64,000 nucleotides of DNA from Rhizophagus irregularis. Taxonomy: Eukaryota > Glomeromycota > Glomeromycetes > Glomerales > Glomeraceae. Under the pieces are notes generated by a model. The model was not told the origin of the DNA. It made no database searches and saw only the letters and a list, made by a program, of their open reading frames with translations. Below, in pieces: positions 36,471 through 48,340 of this stretch. Location: the NCBI RefSeq assembly GCF_026210795.1, contig NC_089438.1, forward strand, positions 1,323,501 through 1,387,500, read 5' to 3'. The translations under genes and the position numbers were made by a program. Position 1 is the first letter of the stretch. Each line of letters opens with the position of its first letter.

Positions 36471-37900
36471 GGAAGAATTCAAAAGTTCATTTTTGGAAGA
36501 GAGTAAGTAAAATATTATATGAATATATATTTTATATTTTGTATTAATTAATTAATTGATTATTTATTTTTTAGAAACGAGCTCACGAAATTAATGAACA
36601 GACGACATCCCTTCATATTTAAAGGAAGTAAAGCTGCTTTCAAAGTTAAAGTTGGATCTTTTCGATCTCATTGTCAGGCAGAAGAAAAGAACAACTTTGT
36701 CAGTATTGACGCTGGCACACTGTTAAGATTCAATAAAAATCCTGACTTGTAATTCTGCTTATTGACAAAAACTGACCAAAAAACACATTCACATTTTATA
36801 AAAACAGTCTATTGTCATTGGTGAGTCCTAATAAATTTATGCAACCTGGATTGATTTTCTTCCAGGATAATATCAACTATTTCATTTTAACACTTCTTAT
36901 AATGTCAAACACTCTTGTAGTTAAATTACCTGATGTGACATATGCAGAAAAACTTAATCTTAAAATGAAAAGTGGAAGTGCATCGCTCTATTCACCATAT
37001 AGTATAAAACTGTAAATTCCGCTTACGGTGTGGCAGATTGAAGCGTTTATAGTGTGGCTGGTACTTTCAATCCAGAGCACATTGATTCGTGCAAGCTCTA
37101 AATCTGGCGAAAGCATAGATGAAACATATTATAACTTACCTACTATTCGAGGTCCAGACTCTTCCATTGTTTTCTTAAAAAGGTTTCTCATTATAATTAT
37201 TATAATTGGTTTACATGTATGTTTTTATATTTTACATATTTGCACCATTTTTAACTTTTTCATACATATCAGGTGGAATACATTAACACATTCATTAGGC
37301 GATTCTAAAGAATATTGTCACGAAAAAAGAAACAAAAAATAAAAAATAAAAATATGTTTATGAATGCAGATGTTGAAGTAAATGACTAATGTTTATTTAT
37401 TGATTATATTTATTGTTGATAGTATTAATTATTATGGTTTTCAGGAGGGCATTTTAATTGACCCAATTAACTATTTCAGTTACAGAATCCATGGAAGTTG
37501 TATTGTATAGGAATTGCGAAGAAATTCATACCTTTACCTCTCAAATCCTTGACGGCCTTGATGGCGAACTTAGAGGGTATTATTTGAAAGTTAATTAGTA
37601 ACATGTATTCTATATCACAGAAAATAATGTAAATTCAATTCGAAAAAAGGTTAATTTTTTGCTCTACTTTTCTCAATTCTGCTCTTAAGATCAGCTTTAG
37701 CTTTGAATCTTCACTGCAGTTGTTAAAGAAGAAAAATTCCCCTCACTCAAATTGAAAAATTTACCGGAAAGTAGGCCCTGGAATTGACAGTTCAATTATT
37801 AAAGTTCACGAAAATTCTCAGTTTATTTCTTACCCAAGTGGTACTATAGATCCTTTTCCATATTTCATGAAAAGATTTTCTTAATATAAATGTTTATTAT
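36200..37900 (+). pseudogene. Degraded gene region, unrecognised, in several frames
   Basis: Coding-like segments occur in different frames. A short frame starts MGKNSKVHFWKR at 36477 and ends at a GTAAGT donor. A 52-codon frame at 36594-36752 includes GSKAAFKVKVGSFRSHCQAE. Two frames in one phase (about 36812-37015 and 37028-37342), split by a single TAA, include MSNTLVVKLPDVTYAEKLNL and SSKSGESIDETYYNLPTIRG. A GT-AG intron (37183-37272) would join FLKR to WNTLTHSLGDS in frame. Scattered coding-like bits continue to about 37870. No domain was recognised. The mix of frames and stops suggests a decayed multi-exon gene or element. Confidence 0.3.
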
Positions 37901-38243
37901 TTTCGAAAATAAAAAATAAATAAAGACGAAAAATAATGTAAATTCAAGTTGAGAATTGAAGGTTAATTGCTTTTCTCCCAACTTTTTGATTTAACTTTTA
38001 AGCTTAGCTTTCAGTAAGTTTTTGGGTGGTGTATTTAATAGTGATTCTAAAAAAGGAAAAAAAACAAGGAGTTTTCATAATCTTGTACTGTATATAGTAT
38101 AAATGAATTTATTGCATTGTTTATTAAATTATTAATAAAAAAATTTTGTATTATACAAATCAACTAACACATACACAGTTAACACTTGTTTAACATTTAG
38201 GGTTGGTTTTCTAGTCAAAGTGTCAAACAACGCTTGACATTAG

Positions 38244-38381
38244 TACCGTATACTTCCGATATTAAGCACCCCCGAAAATAAGCACCCTGACCAGAATTAT
38301 GAAAATTTTGGCCTACGTTATGCTGTTGCTGGCCAGCATTACGGTCAAAAAAGGGGTGCTTAATTTCGGAAGTATACTGTA
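38244..38381. mobile_element. MITE with about 27-bp inverted ends, pogo/Tigger-like
   Basis: The left end reads TACCGTATACTTCCGATATT and continues AAGCACCCC. The right end in reverse complement reads TACAGTATACTTCCGAAATT followed by AAGCACCCC. The ends are flanked by TA, and the right terminus begins CAGTATAC, as in pogo/Tigger-type elements that duplicate TA. The element is 138 bases and cannot code, so it is non-autonomous. The interior shares the GGCCAGCATTA phrase with the MITE at 3464-3627. Confidence 0.65.
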
Positions 38382-38795
38382 TATCGTCTTTATCTATATT
38401 TTCAGGAGAAATAGTAGTTGATTTTACAGGTAAAATCCTTTTAATTACCGTAAAACAATTAAAATGGTAAAATGAAAATGATTAATTACTTATTTTAAAT
38501 TAGCAACAAGCTTCATATCTCATGCATCAATAGTATCAGAATCTATCTTTGGAGATAGATATTCTTCATCAATTATTATTTCTAAAATTGCTTGTGTCCA
38601 ATTTCATTTTTTTTATGTGTGTTCCTCTTTAGTAAAAGTTTCAGATTCGGAATCGTTCACAGAATATAATAAATCTTTATATGCTTTATCATTATATATG
38701 TGTTCCTTATAGTTTATCACATCTAGAAATTTCAATTAATATTATTACATACTGTATGTACGTTTTTGAGAAATTAATGCAAATTAATTAAAATC

Positions 38796-38824
38796 GGGTG
38801 TCCGCTACTTTTGTCCAAAGTGTA
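38796..38824. mobile_element. Solo terminal sequence resembling a Tc1/mariner end
   Basis: GGGTGTCCGCTACTTTTGTC followed by CAAAGTGTA; in reverse complement it starts TACACTTTGGACAAAAGTAG, the typical style of Tc1-like terminal repeats. Its partner end is not seen nearby. Confidence 0.4.
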
Positions 38825-39702
38825 ATAGTGATTGGAATTATGTATTAACAGTTATTCGAATAAGCTTGGTGGTTATTTAGCCAGGTTAAAATCTTTTTTA
38901 AATCCTTAAATTTGACTGAATTAAATCATAATTCCGGCCAAACTTATGTTAATTAAAAGGAAATTTATCTTACTCGAGTAATATTCGAATACAACTTTAT
39001 AAATTTAAATGAAGACTCCTTTTTTAGTAGATGAGTTATTTCTGACTGTATAGCCATTATAATTAACCGCACTCTATAAATGTAGCAATGGGAAGAGTTA
39101 ATAATCGGACCCTTTTATATTCACCTTATAATTGGATCGGAAATATTGAAAGATTGAAGAAATAAATAATAAAAGCTCAAAAAAAAAAAAGATATTACTC
39201 CACGGTTTTGTGATCAACTAGAAAATAAGGCGAAAGATTTAATGCTAAGTATTAGCATTTTTGTGTTTATTGTGTAATTCCCGTTATAGAAGCTGGAAAG
39301 ATGGTTTTAAATAATAAGAGGAAAATCTCCAATGTGAAAGGGCTGTGTGAATGCCCAACAAAACGCAAATTTTTAAAGATCAAATAATAATAATAATATA
39401 AATAAATCATGAAATTTTTTTTTTTATTTTATACACATATGAATGAAAAAATTCTGTCACTACTATTACTAAGCCTAATTAATTACCAAAAACTTTTTAT
39501 ATTACTCCTAGTGTTCATCAAATACGCAAAATGCATACAACGAAATGGGTCTTGCTAAAGATCACCATAAGGATGACTGACAAGTTTCATGGTGGTCACG
39601 ATATAAAAAATTACATATATAAAATTATATGGTGATAATGATCACCACTGGTGAGGTTTAGCTTTCCTAACGAAGTATTCTAATTATCGGAACTTAAGTT
39701 AT
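38825..39702. other. Intergenic region downstream of the kinase gene
   Basis: No gene seen. A patch at about 39555-39660 carries several GGTGAT/ATCACC motifs (including GATCACCACTGGTGA), related in style to sequence near 55705-55745, possibly traces of one palindromic element family. Confidence 0.4.
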
Positions 39703-41147
39703 TTATATAACTTCACAACTTGACAAGCAAAGGTCTTCATCTCCTGTCTCTTGTGAATTGAAATTATTTGGTTCAATACTATTGAGTTCGGAAATTACTT
39801 GGCGAATTTCTGGTCGTTCATCTGGTTCTTGTTTCCAACATACTATTTAAATATATTAAAATTATATTTTGTTTCAAAATCAATTGCGAACCGATATTCC
39901 TAAGTTATATTTACCTTTATAAAGCGCAACGAATTTATTATTTGTATTTGGAATAGGGTTTTCTCTTGTACCTTTAAGAATTTCTGACTTAATTAGACAT
40001 CTTGCAAGACCATCAAAAGGTGATGAGCAGCTTGTTAATTCCCACAATATTACTCCTAAACTATATATGTCTGATTTTTCGGTTAAATCATAACTTTCGG
40101 GATTACCAAGAATTTTAGGATCCATGTAAGGTATTATTCCACGTGGACGTGGTTTAGTATAATATTCATTTCCTCGTAGACGCGAACATCCAAAATCCGC
40201 CAATTTTATTGTGTTTTGATGTATTAGTATTAAGATATTATTGGGATGCTAAAAAGAGATATGCAAATATAAAAATATAAAATTATGCTTTATGGAAGCC
40301 ATTTAAAATAGTATAATTTATTATACTTACAAGATCTCCGTGAATAATTGCGTTGCCATGTAGCCATAAAATCGCGGCAGCAATTTCTTTAGCAAACTTT
40401 AATTGGCTTTCCCATTTAATTTTAGCATTGTTCCTTAAATGGTTTTTTAATGTTCCTCCGTCCGCATATTCAAGAACGAGCGAATAATGTGGTTTGTCTA
40501 AGAAAAATAGGAATGAAAAAAAAAATATGTAAACGAAATACTTTGAAGAAAATAAAAGTATCATACATTAATCATATGACTATTATTTTACCTTTAAATT
40601 TCGTAATTCCACAAAATTGAATAATAGATGGGTGCGAAGCTACTACTCTCATTATCTTAATCTTGAAAAAATAAAGAATTATATAAATATCTACTGTATA
40701 TCGAAAAGAATATTATAGTTGTAAAAACAAGAACATAATGTAACGCACTTCATTAATGATATCATCTTCCTTAGAATTTTCGTTAAAGTTTTTAATCGCA
40801 AACTTTTTTATTGTATTTTTCCAATACACAACGTGAACCAAAGAGAATCCTCCAGAAGCAATATTAGTAAGATTTTCAAAATCATGAGAATTAAAAATAT
40901 GAATTACTTGGGATCCCACGTCATCCAAGTAATTCTTTAGTCTTTTGGTATTAGTGGTAGTAATAGTATATGGAATAATGAAAATTTTCATCCATAGTAG
41001 TAATATAACAAATAAACTTAGTTTACTTATACTATATAATTCTAAACTTAGTTTAGAAATAACCAAACTTAGTTTACTTATACTATATAATTCTAAACTT
41101 AGTTTATCAATAACATTTCTGAATAATATATGAAGTATAGCCTCCAA
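39703..41147 (-). CDS. TKL-like protein kinase (five exons)
   Basis: Exons in coding order: 41147-40749, 40661-40592, 40497-40331, 40248-39915, 39842-39703. Phases join exactly and all introns are GT-AG. The kinase signatures are present in order: glycine loop IASGGFSLVHVVYW, Lys of FAIKNF, helix C Glu at the exon 1/2 junction, hinge VLEYADGGTLKNHL, catalytic loop HGDLHPNNIL (Gly in place of Arg, Asp kept), DFG, and CWKQEPDERP near the end. The APE site reads DPK. From 41147 the protein is 369 aa. An internal ATG at 40991 (MKIFIIPY) would give 317 aa and would exclude an N-terminal stretch encoded by a 51-bp tandem repeat; I cannot decide between them. Such kinases are hugely expanded in Rhizophagus; the substrate is unknown. 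It appears intact. Confidence 0.8.
41014..41110. repeat. 51-bp tandem repeat (two units) with four AAACTTAGTTTA motifs
   Basis: Units start at 41014 and 41065 and are nearly identical. AAACTTAGTTTA occurs at 41014, 41044, 41065 and 41095, and each is almost its own reverse complement. On the minus strand the unit is 17 codons long and encodes KLSLELYSISKLSLVIS, so it would add a repeated peptide to the N-terminus of the kinase if translation starts at 41147. Confidence 0.7.
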
Positions 41148-43119
41148 AGCTATTAATTTCTCAACGTATTAGTGCCTCTTAAGGCTTTATTGTCAACAGA
41201 TATTGTTGATAGTATAGATAGTGTCTTGAATTTTATCTTGTTTTTGGTATGTGAACAAACGACACGTAAGTTTTTTTTTACGCTAAAATTGTATGTCAAT
41301 TTTATCGACTCATAAGTCAAAAAACTTACGGGCCATTGCAGACAATTAAAACTAAAAAGTTCAGCCCTATTTATACAAAGTTCGGAGTTTAAACTTGTGT
41401 AAAGGAATTTTATAATAAATCATCTAAAAATCTTGCGTTTTGCGTTGTAACGTTGAACAGGAGCAAGCCTGTGTAATTTCAGGTAGTTTAGTAGTATATT
41501 ATGTCGTGACCTGAATCTAATTAGGTTAGGGGTATTCCACAAAATAATTAGTCTGTTTTTGTAATATCATTAACAGCCGTGTGTAACTTCATATTTATGT
41601 AAACTATATCTGATATTATTTGAATCACATAATAACTTTTGCACATGTTGTTTGTGATATGAACTTTTTTATAGAAAAGAGAATTTTAAAAAATTTTTTT
41701 GAAGAATTTTCTAAACGGAGAAAGAATGTTTCTGTGAGTATGTTCTTATTTGGTCGATCAGTAAACAATTACGAGGATTATTTATTTTGCATATGATTGA
41801 TATGTCAGTGTAACCGAAATGAATGGGCCTACTTTTATACATATACAAAAAATTTTATAATTCTAATATATGCTAAATGGTATTATTCAGTCAATAATGT
41901 CAAATTTAAGCCATTTTTTATTTATATTATAAAGCGCAACAAGGTTCTTAATACATCGTAAATTAAACATTAAATCACCGCTGTGACATACAATACTGAA
42001 GCTTGAAATAAAATGAGCATTTTAATTCAACGGAATCCTGTCTTCGTGTAACAAAGATACCACAAAATCATCAAACATGGTGCCGATATGTGGGATAAAA
42101 AAATAATAATGGCGAACTGATATATCAAAAACTAATTCACTTAAACATTGACCCGAGAATACAAAATTATATTATATAAATTTATATTTTAGTAGTTTCT
42201 ATATGCAACTCAAAAATCTGCATTTTTAACTTGTTTCTTGTGACTAACTAAACTAACCAAAGTTGTAGAGCTCATAAGAAACGAATCCAGTCACGTTTAA
42301 TAAATTTGGAATATCTTGGCAATCATAATCTATCCAATGAATTGAATCTTTATTTAGAATATCTTTTATTTGATTGACCAATTCAATAGATTTTTGATAT
42401 TCATAAATCATTTTTTTAATTTTTTATAAGGTCCGTAGTTGAAAATTTTAATAAATCCATTACACATGACGCTGGCCGAAACGTATTTTTATTACAACTT
42501 TCATTATTTGAATATGTATATTCAAATTTTAAAATTATATATGATTGACTAATTTAAATAAGCAGTATGAAAAAATTTTGCGCAAACTTTTCTTAAAAAC
42601 TCTATTTTAAATCGATATTTAATCATTATTGTATTCTTATCTGAAAAAGTATTATCAGTTAATACTAAGACTTTATCCCTAATTCTAAAGTTAAAATATA
42701 TATACATTTTTTTTTATTTGAAATTTAAGTTCTAGCTCTTTCTTTGAAATGGATGAATCTATTTATTATTTTATTTTAGTTAATTTTCTAATAAAATTAC
42801 TAACTATCATTAATCACATTTCATAAAAAATATATGATAGATGAAATATTTTTCATTGTTAATAGTATATTGTTCATTTCATCGTGATAATTATATCATT
42901 TTAATGTGAGTTCTACAAAATTATTTTTGTTTTTTACTTTAGTTTTTAAAATGAATTTGAATTTCATGTTTTGTAAAATATGAAGTTATAGATGCGGATG
43001 AGTCGATAGTCGATACTCTAACAGACTCTCGATAATAATTAGACCAAAGTTAAATATAAGATCGATCGTTTATTTTCTATTTTTCTATGTTATTTATTTT
43101 ATTGTAATTTATATTGGCA
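41148..43119. other. Intergenic region
   Basis: About 2 kb, AT-rich. One small minus-strand open frame at 42253-42411 is listed separately. Nothing else was recognised. Confidence 0.5.
42253..42411 (-). CDS. Small hypothetical frame of 52 codons
   Basis: Starts MIYEYQKSIELVNQIKDILN and includes HWIDYDCQDIPNLLNVTGF. Its composition is more protein-like than the surrounding noise (balanced charges, Trp, Cys, Gly). It could be a genuine short gene or the remains of a larger one. No domain recognised. Confidence 0.25.
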   Translation of the reverse strand: MIYEYQKSIELVNQIKDILNKDSIHWIDYDCQDIPNLLNVTGFVSYELYNFG

Positions 43120-43188
43120 GGTACTGATAATTGGACAGAATTTGATGTTTTAGATGTTCCTAATGACGCGCAAAGAATTGCTTATTAA
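43120..43188 (+). pseudogene. Exon-like fragment after an acceptor site
   Basis: After a TTGGCAG acceptor the sequence reads GTDNWTEFDVLDVPNDAQRI and two more residues, then a stop. No start or upstream exon was found. It may belong to a decayed gene together with the fragments at 43648-44333. Confidence 0.25.
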
Positions 43189-43647
43189 CTGGCTAGCCTC
43201 TTCAAATAAAAGGTTAATTCTATTACAGTTACTATATTTATTCTACTACTATTTTAGGTGATGGTTCTTAACTGATCCCATACCTAAAATTCCAGAACAA
43301 TCCGATCATCCAATAAATCTCTCCTAAACTTGAAGCTATAGTGCATTTTCCAATTCCATAAAATAATGAAGACCGAATCTAAAAAAATAATCTTATTAGT
43401 TACTAATAGAAAAAATTTTTTTTATATTAAAGATTTACAAGATTCACCTCAGTCGATCGATATATTCGCTCGTCTGTTCTGAAACTGAACCTAGGGTAAA
43501 AAAGTCATAAAAGTCAGATCCATGGATGGATGTCCACATAGAGATACAGATGTCCAGATCGAGTAGTAGTTTCAGGTGATATATAAGAAATCATGGATAT
43601 ATTCGTTCCAACTTATACAAAAATATAAAAATTAGGCATGGCAATCT

Positions 43648-43931
43648 GTGGCAAAATCTCAAGCTTCTGATTTCAAGCCTATCACTTATGACGCCAAACC
43701 TGATCCAGAATTAATTATCAAACCCGTCTTAGAGCATTTCACATACCTGAAATTCCGAAATAGTTTTAGGGGAATTAATAATTATAACTTTGCATTTGCT
43801 CAGCCGTGGAACTCGCCATGCCCTATTTGTGATAGAATTATGGATTACATGGAGTGAATGGTATAGAAATGGAACAGAATATTGTCTTACCTGCGACAAT
43901 TCAAGCAGTAAATTCAAGTTTGCGATCGTAG
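43648..43931 (+). pseudogene. Frameshifted zinc-ligand-like fragment
   Basis: A 69-codon frame (MAKSQASDFKPITYDAKPDP...) ends with WNSPCPICDRIMDYME and a stop. The neighbouring frame continues the sense with WYRNGTEYCLTCDNSSSKFK. Together they give a CPIC...YCLTC pair, as in a small zinc-binding ribbon, broken by one frameshift. The arrangement is reminiscent of the zinc ribbon next to primase or replication-protein domains of virus-like elements, but this is a guess and no catalytic motif is seen. Confidence 0.35.
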
Positions 43932-44093
43932 CATAGGCGTCATGTCATGTGAGAAGTGGCTTATGCAAAAAATTCTACCGCAGTGTATTCAGCTATACGC
44001 AGTAAGGTTTCCAGCAATGATGATCAGCTCGGAAGAATGTGATAAAATAAGTGAGAAAGGAGAATTTTTTATCTAGCTTTATATATATATCTC

Positions 44094-44333
44094 ATGCCCA
44101 AAAATCGGGTCAATAATACACTTTCTTATAGGCAGAATTACTTTGAGAAATGGCATATCTTTAGGAGATGGAATCACGGATGTAAAGCTTGTGAAGAATG
44201 CAAATTATGCAATCATCACTCACATTTATACTGCAAAAGGTGTAAAAAAGGAGCAGAAGGAATATATAAGCGGTGTGATCGTGTGAATGTCTTCGAGTAC
44301 AATTCGTGTCAAAAAAAACGCCCTTGCGATTAG
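44094..44333 (+). CDS. Cysteine-rich small protein or fragment, unrecognised
   Basis: A 79-codon frame with CKACEECKLCNHHSHLYCKR and a following CKKG, then two more Cys. The CxxCxxCxxC spacing followed by HHxH and CxxC suggests metal binding. It has an ATG but no clear promoter or downstream exon, and it lies among gene fragments, so it may be part of the same decayed gene as 43648-43931. Confidence 0.35.
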   Translation: MPKNRVNNTLSYRQNYFEKWHIFRRWNHGCKACEECKLCNHHSHLYCKRCKKGAEGIYKRCDRVNVFEYNSCQKKRPCD

Positions 44334-46375
44334 ATAGTAGGTTTTATACCATTACACCACAGTAAATATTCGCATTAGGATTAGCATCAGATCTTGCAGA
44401 CGTGGATAAGAAATTTACTATTCTAGAACAATATTATTAACTTCGAAATTACAGAATTCCAAAAGGTTTCATTAGCAGACTATCTTGTAAAAGGAGAATA
44501 AACTGAATAGATTAGTTTAGGATGGCGTTATCATGTACACTGTAGCAGGCTACGACCTGTATTTTATAATTTACCAGACATTACAGTATATTTTTTTCGC
44601 GTGGTGTTGGTTGAGGGATCGAGGGAATTGTGTATGCTAAAATTTCTCTAACAAGTTTTATTATAACAAAACTATTAATTTAATCCGGAGCGCAATAACG
44701 TTAGATTTTAGTATAGGCGACATCATGTATCACGGGAATAAGTAATTTATTCTCGAACTTTCCCGTATATATTCAAAGCTTTACGCATAACAAAAAAGAC
44801 CTTGTTGATCTTTATATATGGGTAGCATCAAAGTTTTTTTATTATAATTTTAAGTGGATCCGTTGATCAGATTTTATCATATTAACGTAATTTCCCCCAA
44901 AAGTGTATAACAAAATTGATCCTGCGAATTATATAAAAAGGTAATGGCTCAGTTAGTGAACCCTTTCATCTGCTGTCTTGCGCAAATAAAGCAAAAATCA
45001 AACGAAAAATAAAACCTACCATTATTCACATCATCGAAATCAACAATCAAACGAACTCACATTTTCCGCAAAGTAATATAAGATAGGTTGTATTATCGTT
45101 TGATTAGCTTCTTGAAACACATCAGCACGACGTTAATCAATTTTCTGGTTCTATAGATATTCCAAAATAAACCGGACATATTACTTTCTTGTTTTATATC
45201 GGCATTTTGATCTTTGCCGAGAAAATTTTTGACAATCATCACGCGTATCATAGACGCAGTATCACAAAAATAATTCCCGTGATGGGATATTATCTTATCT
45301 AATCAAACTTCACATGCAACAAAATTTTTGATACTTGGCGCAGTATCGTAAAAAAATTAAGCGTCAAATTTTCTAAAAACGAAGTGGATTGGAATGTTAT
45401 GAAAATTAGACAGCGGTAAGCATGAATCGATGACATTATATTGCTGTTTGTTTTTAACTTGCTAATCTCCTGATTTATATTGTAGATTCGAAATTATTAA
45501 TCTCGTGAAAGTTCTCTTGCGGAACTTAACACTTTATATGATCTGTGTAGTGGGAGTGATATTAATAAATGTAGATATGGGTGGGACTATTTATTTCGAA
45601 AATCTAGTGTAGTTGAGACCGAGAATCTCGTAGTTAGCAATAATGATATGAAAAAAAACAATTATTATAGAAATTTATAAGCCTGAAAGAACAAAAAAAT
45701 AACTTGATGCTGGGACTCGCATTAAATGGCCTAGGATCCGCGTACTCCCTAGCATCATATATTTCGCTTGCTTCTTTAGAATTTCTTTATATTTCTCTTA
45801 TGTATCTGAAAAATTAATGAAATATCGCTGTACACCAAAAAATAAATCATTTTTCTTGCAGGATAAGCACATCATGTTCATTGCATCACGATTTGATCAC
45901 ATCGGACACGACACGATATGGCTCTATAACAAAGTTTAATCTATCCTACTAAAATCAACAACAAAAACGAAATAAATAAAAAGAACAAACCTATCCCTAA
46001 CTATCCCTAAACTCTCTCTTTAAACCTAAACGCTTTATTCGGACTTTTATAAAATTTGATAATAATGAGTATAAAAAAGCTTGAATCATGATATTATATA
46101 AATATGATAGATTAAATAATTTTATAGTTATCCAATAGTATTTTATATGCAATATTAAATATGAAATTTATTTTATTATTATTTATACGTGCAATAAAAT
46201 AATATTTATATACATTATCAATTTTTAAGCTAATTAATGTGGAAAATTAAAAGTGCAGTTATTATAGGAAGAAAATAGGGGATAATTGTTAGACTATTTA
46301 GACTATTGGTAAGCTATTTATAAATGATCATAGAGGCCTCTCGGATATTAAATAGAAAATATTTTTACTTATTAC
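44334..46375. other. Intergenic region
   Basis: About 2 kb with no convincing gene, tRNA or repeat. Base composition is a little less AT-rich than at the right end of the window, and short coding-like bits are scattered but not assignable. Confidence 0.4.
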
Positions 46376-46416
46376 ATTGGCTGAATAAGCCACTTCGTGG
46401 CCTATTTTCAGCCAAT
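46376..46416. repeat. 41-bp near-palindrome (ATTGGCTGAA...TTCAGCCAAT)
   Basis: ATTGGCTGAA at 46376-46385 pairs with TTCAGCCAAT at 46407-46416, and AAGCCACTTCGTGGCCT lies between as an inner stem (GCCAC/GTGGC, loop TTC). This is a compact double hairpin and may be a minimal MITE or a transposon end. It accounts for the unusual composition of the small frame running across it. Confidence 0.6.
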
Positions 46417-46705
46417 CATTTTTTTTTTAATTGTAACTTTATTAATATTGTAATATTTACGCTCTGTAATTTATTGCAATGTAGACGTTACTGGAACATC
46501 CGTTAAATAAAGTATCTATCTAATAAAAGAACCACCTAACGCTAAAAACATAATTGAAATATACATAAAAAGAAAAAGAAAGCCTAATTCATCCAATCAT
46601 TTACCCTCCATAAGTAAAAATAATGTTATTCACTTTTTTCCATCGGATAATTATATAATTTCTGTCTTTCCTTTTTTTTCTTACTTTTATCTATCTTCTT
46701 TCAAA

Positions 46706-47965
46706 ATGCCTAATTTTGAAATTATCGGTACACGAAAAACACTCTGGTGCATTACTAGAAAGAATAAATTTATTTTCAAAGAGTAGACAATGATATTTTC
46801 GATCTTAAAGAAATTATTGCAGAAAAAGTTCCTAACGTAAATGCTATATGTCTTGTGCTTTGGAGAACTAATCTCGAAAATAATAGAAATATTTCTCTTG
46901 ATGAAAGTTTGGACGAAGAATTAAAAAACGAAACAGAAAAGGTTGGAAATGTTTTTACTGATGACGCGGGAAGCAATATTCGAATTATATTTGGATTATC
47001 AGTTAACACCGGTAAGCCTTTGCATGGTCATAACGCGTAACATGTTTTGTCCAGTAACTAACTATGTCTTTTTGGTCTCCTAGATGAATATCAAGGTAAG
47101 CCTTTTCGTCGTAATAATTGGTCAACACAAACATGACACTTGACTGACTCTTTTTTTTGTTCTTTATCAGGTACCTTTGAATTTCATTTGCATAACATTT
47201 ATTGTTTCTGCACACTGATCTTAATATTCTCAATTATTTAACCTTTTTCTATGTACAAAAGTATAATGATGAAAGGAAACTTTTAGACGGATTTGAAGAA
47301 TATTCGATACGTGACCAAAATGATTTTAGTTCCAGAGTGGAGGCAAGGTCGAGAATCCATTGATGCTTCTGATAAAATTCCAATGGTAATCACGTCATTA
47401 GGAGATATTAGTACCAAGAATTACTATAGAATCAATGCCTCTCACCTTACATATATTAGAAAGGGAATAACTTGGTCACAAATAGAAGATCAAGCAATGG
47501 AGAAGGAAATTTTACTAGGGTAGAAAAGGTTCTCCATGAAAATATACGGGCGCCTTCTTTAAAAATCTTCAATAAACAATTATTGTTTGATTCAAAAAAA
47601 AAATACCAATATTTGAATTTGATGGAATTATCATTTGTGATGACAAGGTATTTTTAATCGAGTGTAAACATAATATGTTAGAACTTCATTTATTTTTATA
47701 AATCTACCATGAATTTGTTGGTTGGCAAATTTAGCATTCTTAGAAACACAGAGAAAGTTTTACCAAAAAGATTAGGCGAATTTCCGGAAAAACTTATTAA
47801 GAATTTTTAAAATTATCGGGAAAATCTTACGTTGGGGTTGTTTGCGGCACAAAATTCCCTGAGGAATTGAGAGGTTTGTCAAAGACTAAGGATTTATAGT
47901 TGTATTTCCAGGTGGTGACCGTTACAAGGTAGAAATTCCTAAAGAATTATCTAAAATACGAAAAT
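46706..47965 (+). pseudogene. Crinkler (CRN)-like effector gene with nuclease-like C-terminal part, frameshifted
   Basis: The N-terminal part starts MPNFEIIGTRKTLWC at 46706. After a frameshift near 46780 it continues DIFDLKEIIAEKVPNVNAIC and LWRTNLENN, ending DDAGSNIRIIFGLS: the ubiquitin-like header (..DLK..I.EK....LW..) of CRN proteins. Possible introns follow (GTAAGC donors at about 47012 and 47095). Downstream, in other frames, come a coding block at about 47290-47590, then FEFDGIIICDDKVFLIECKH (47612-47671), whose D...ExK pattern fits a PD-(D/E)xK nuclease fold, then SYVGVVCGTKFPEELRGL and FPGGDRYKVEIPKEL (to about 47960). CRN proteins of this design are known from oomycetes and Rhizophagus as host-nucleus effectors. 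Several frame changes and stops mark it as a pseudogene, unless the assembly has errors in A runs such as 47594-47603. Confidence 0.6.
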
Positions 47966-48340
47966 GTAGTTAAATATATTATAATCTAGTTGCTTTTTTA
48001 ATGTTACTTTTCCACTTTGTTATTATTTTCAAGCCATGTAAATTCTTTCTTTAATGTTTCAAGTTGGTTCATATCAAATAATTCTCGTTGATGTAAATTT
48101 AGCATAATATAAGATTGTATATATCGGATAAATGAATGATCATTAACCCGAATAATTTTTTTTCATGAAAATTTTATTAAGGAATAATCAAGCTGTAAGG
48201 CACTTGTTTATTAGCGTATACTCGGGAAGCTATTATTGTATTAATAAAATTTTTATTTTCTTTTGTATAATCCTTATCGTGAATTTTATTCACGGTTTAT
48301 TTATGCTAACAAACAAACTTTTGAATATTTAACGTGATGC
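47966..48340. other. AT-rich spacer
   Basis: No gene recognised. It contains possible 3' flank of the Crinkler-like relic. Confidence 0.4.

Noticed and set aside
46324-46506. 60-codon frame running across the 46376 palindrome
   Set aside because: Its distinctive residues come from the palindromic element; flanking codons are AT noise.
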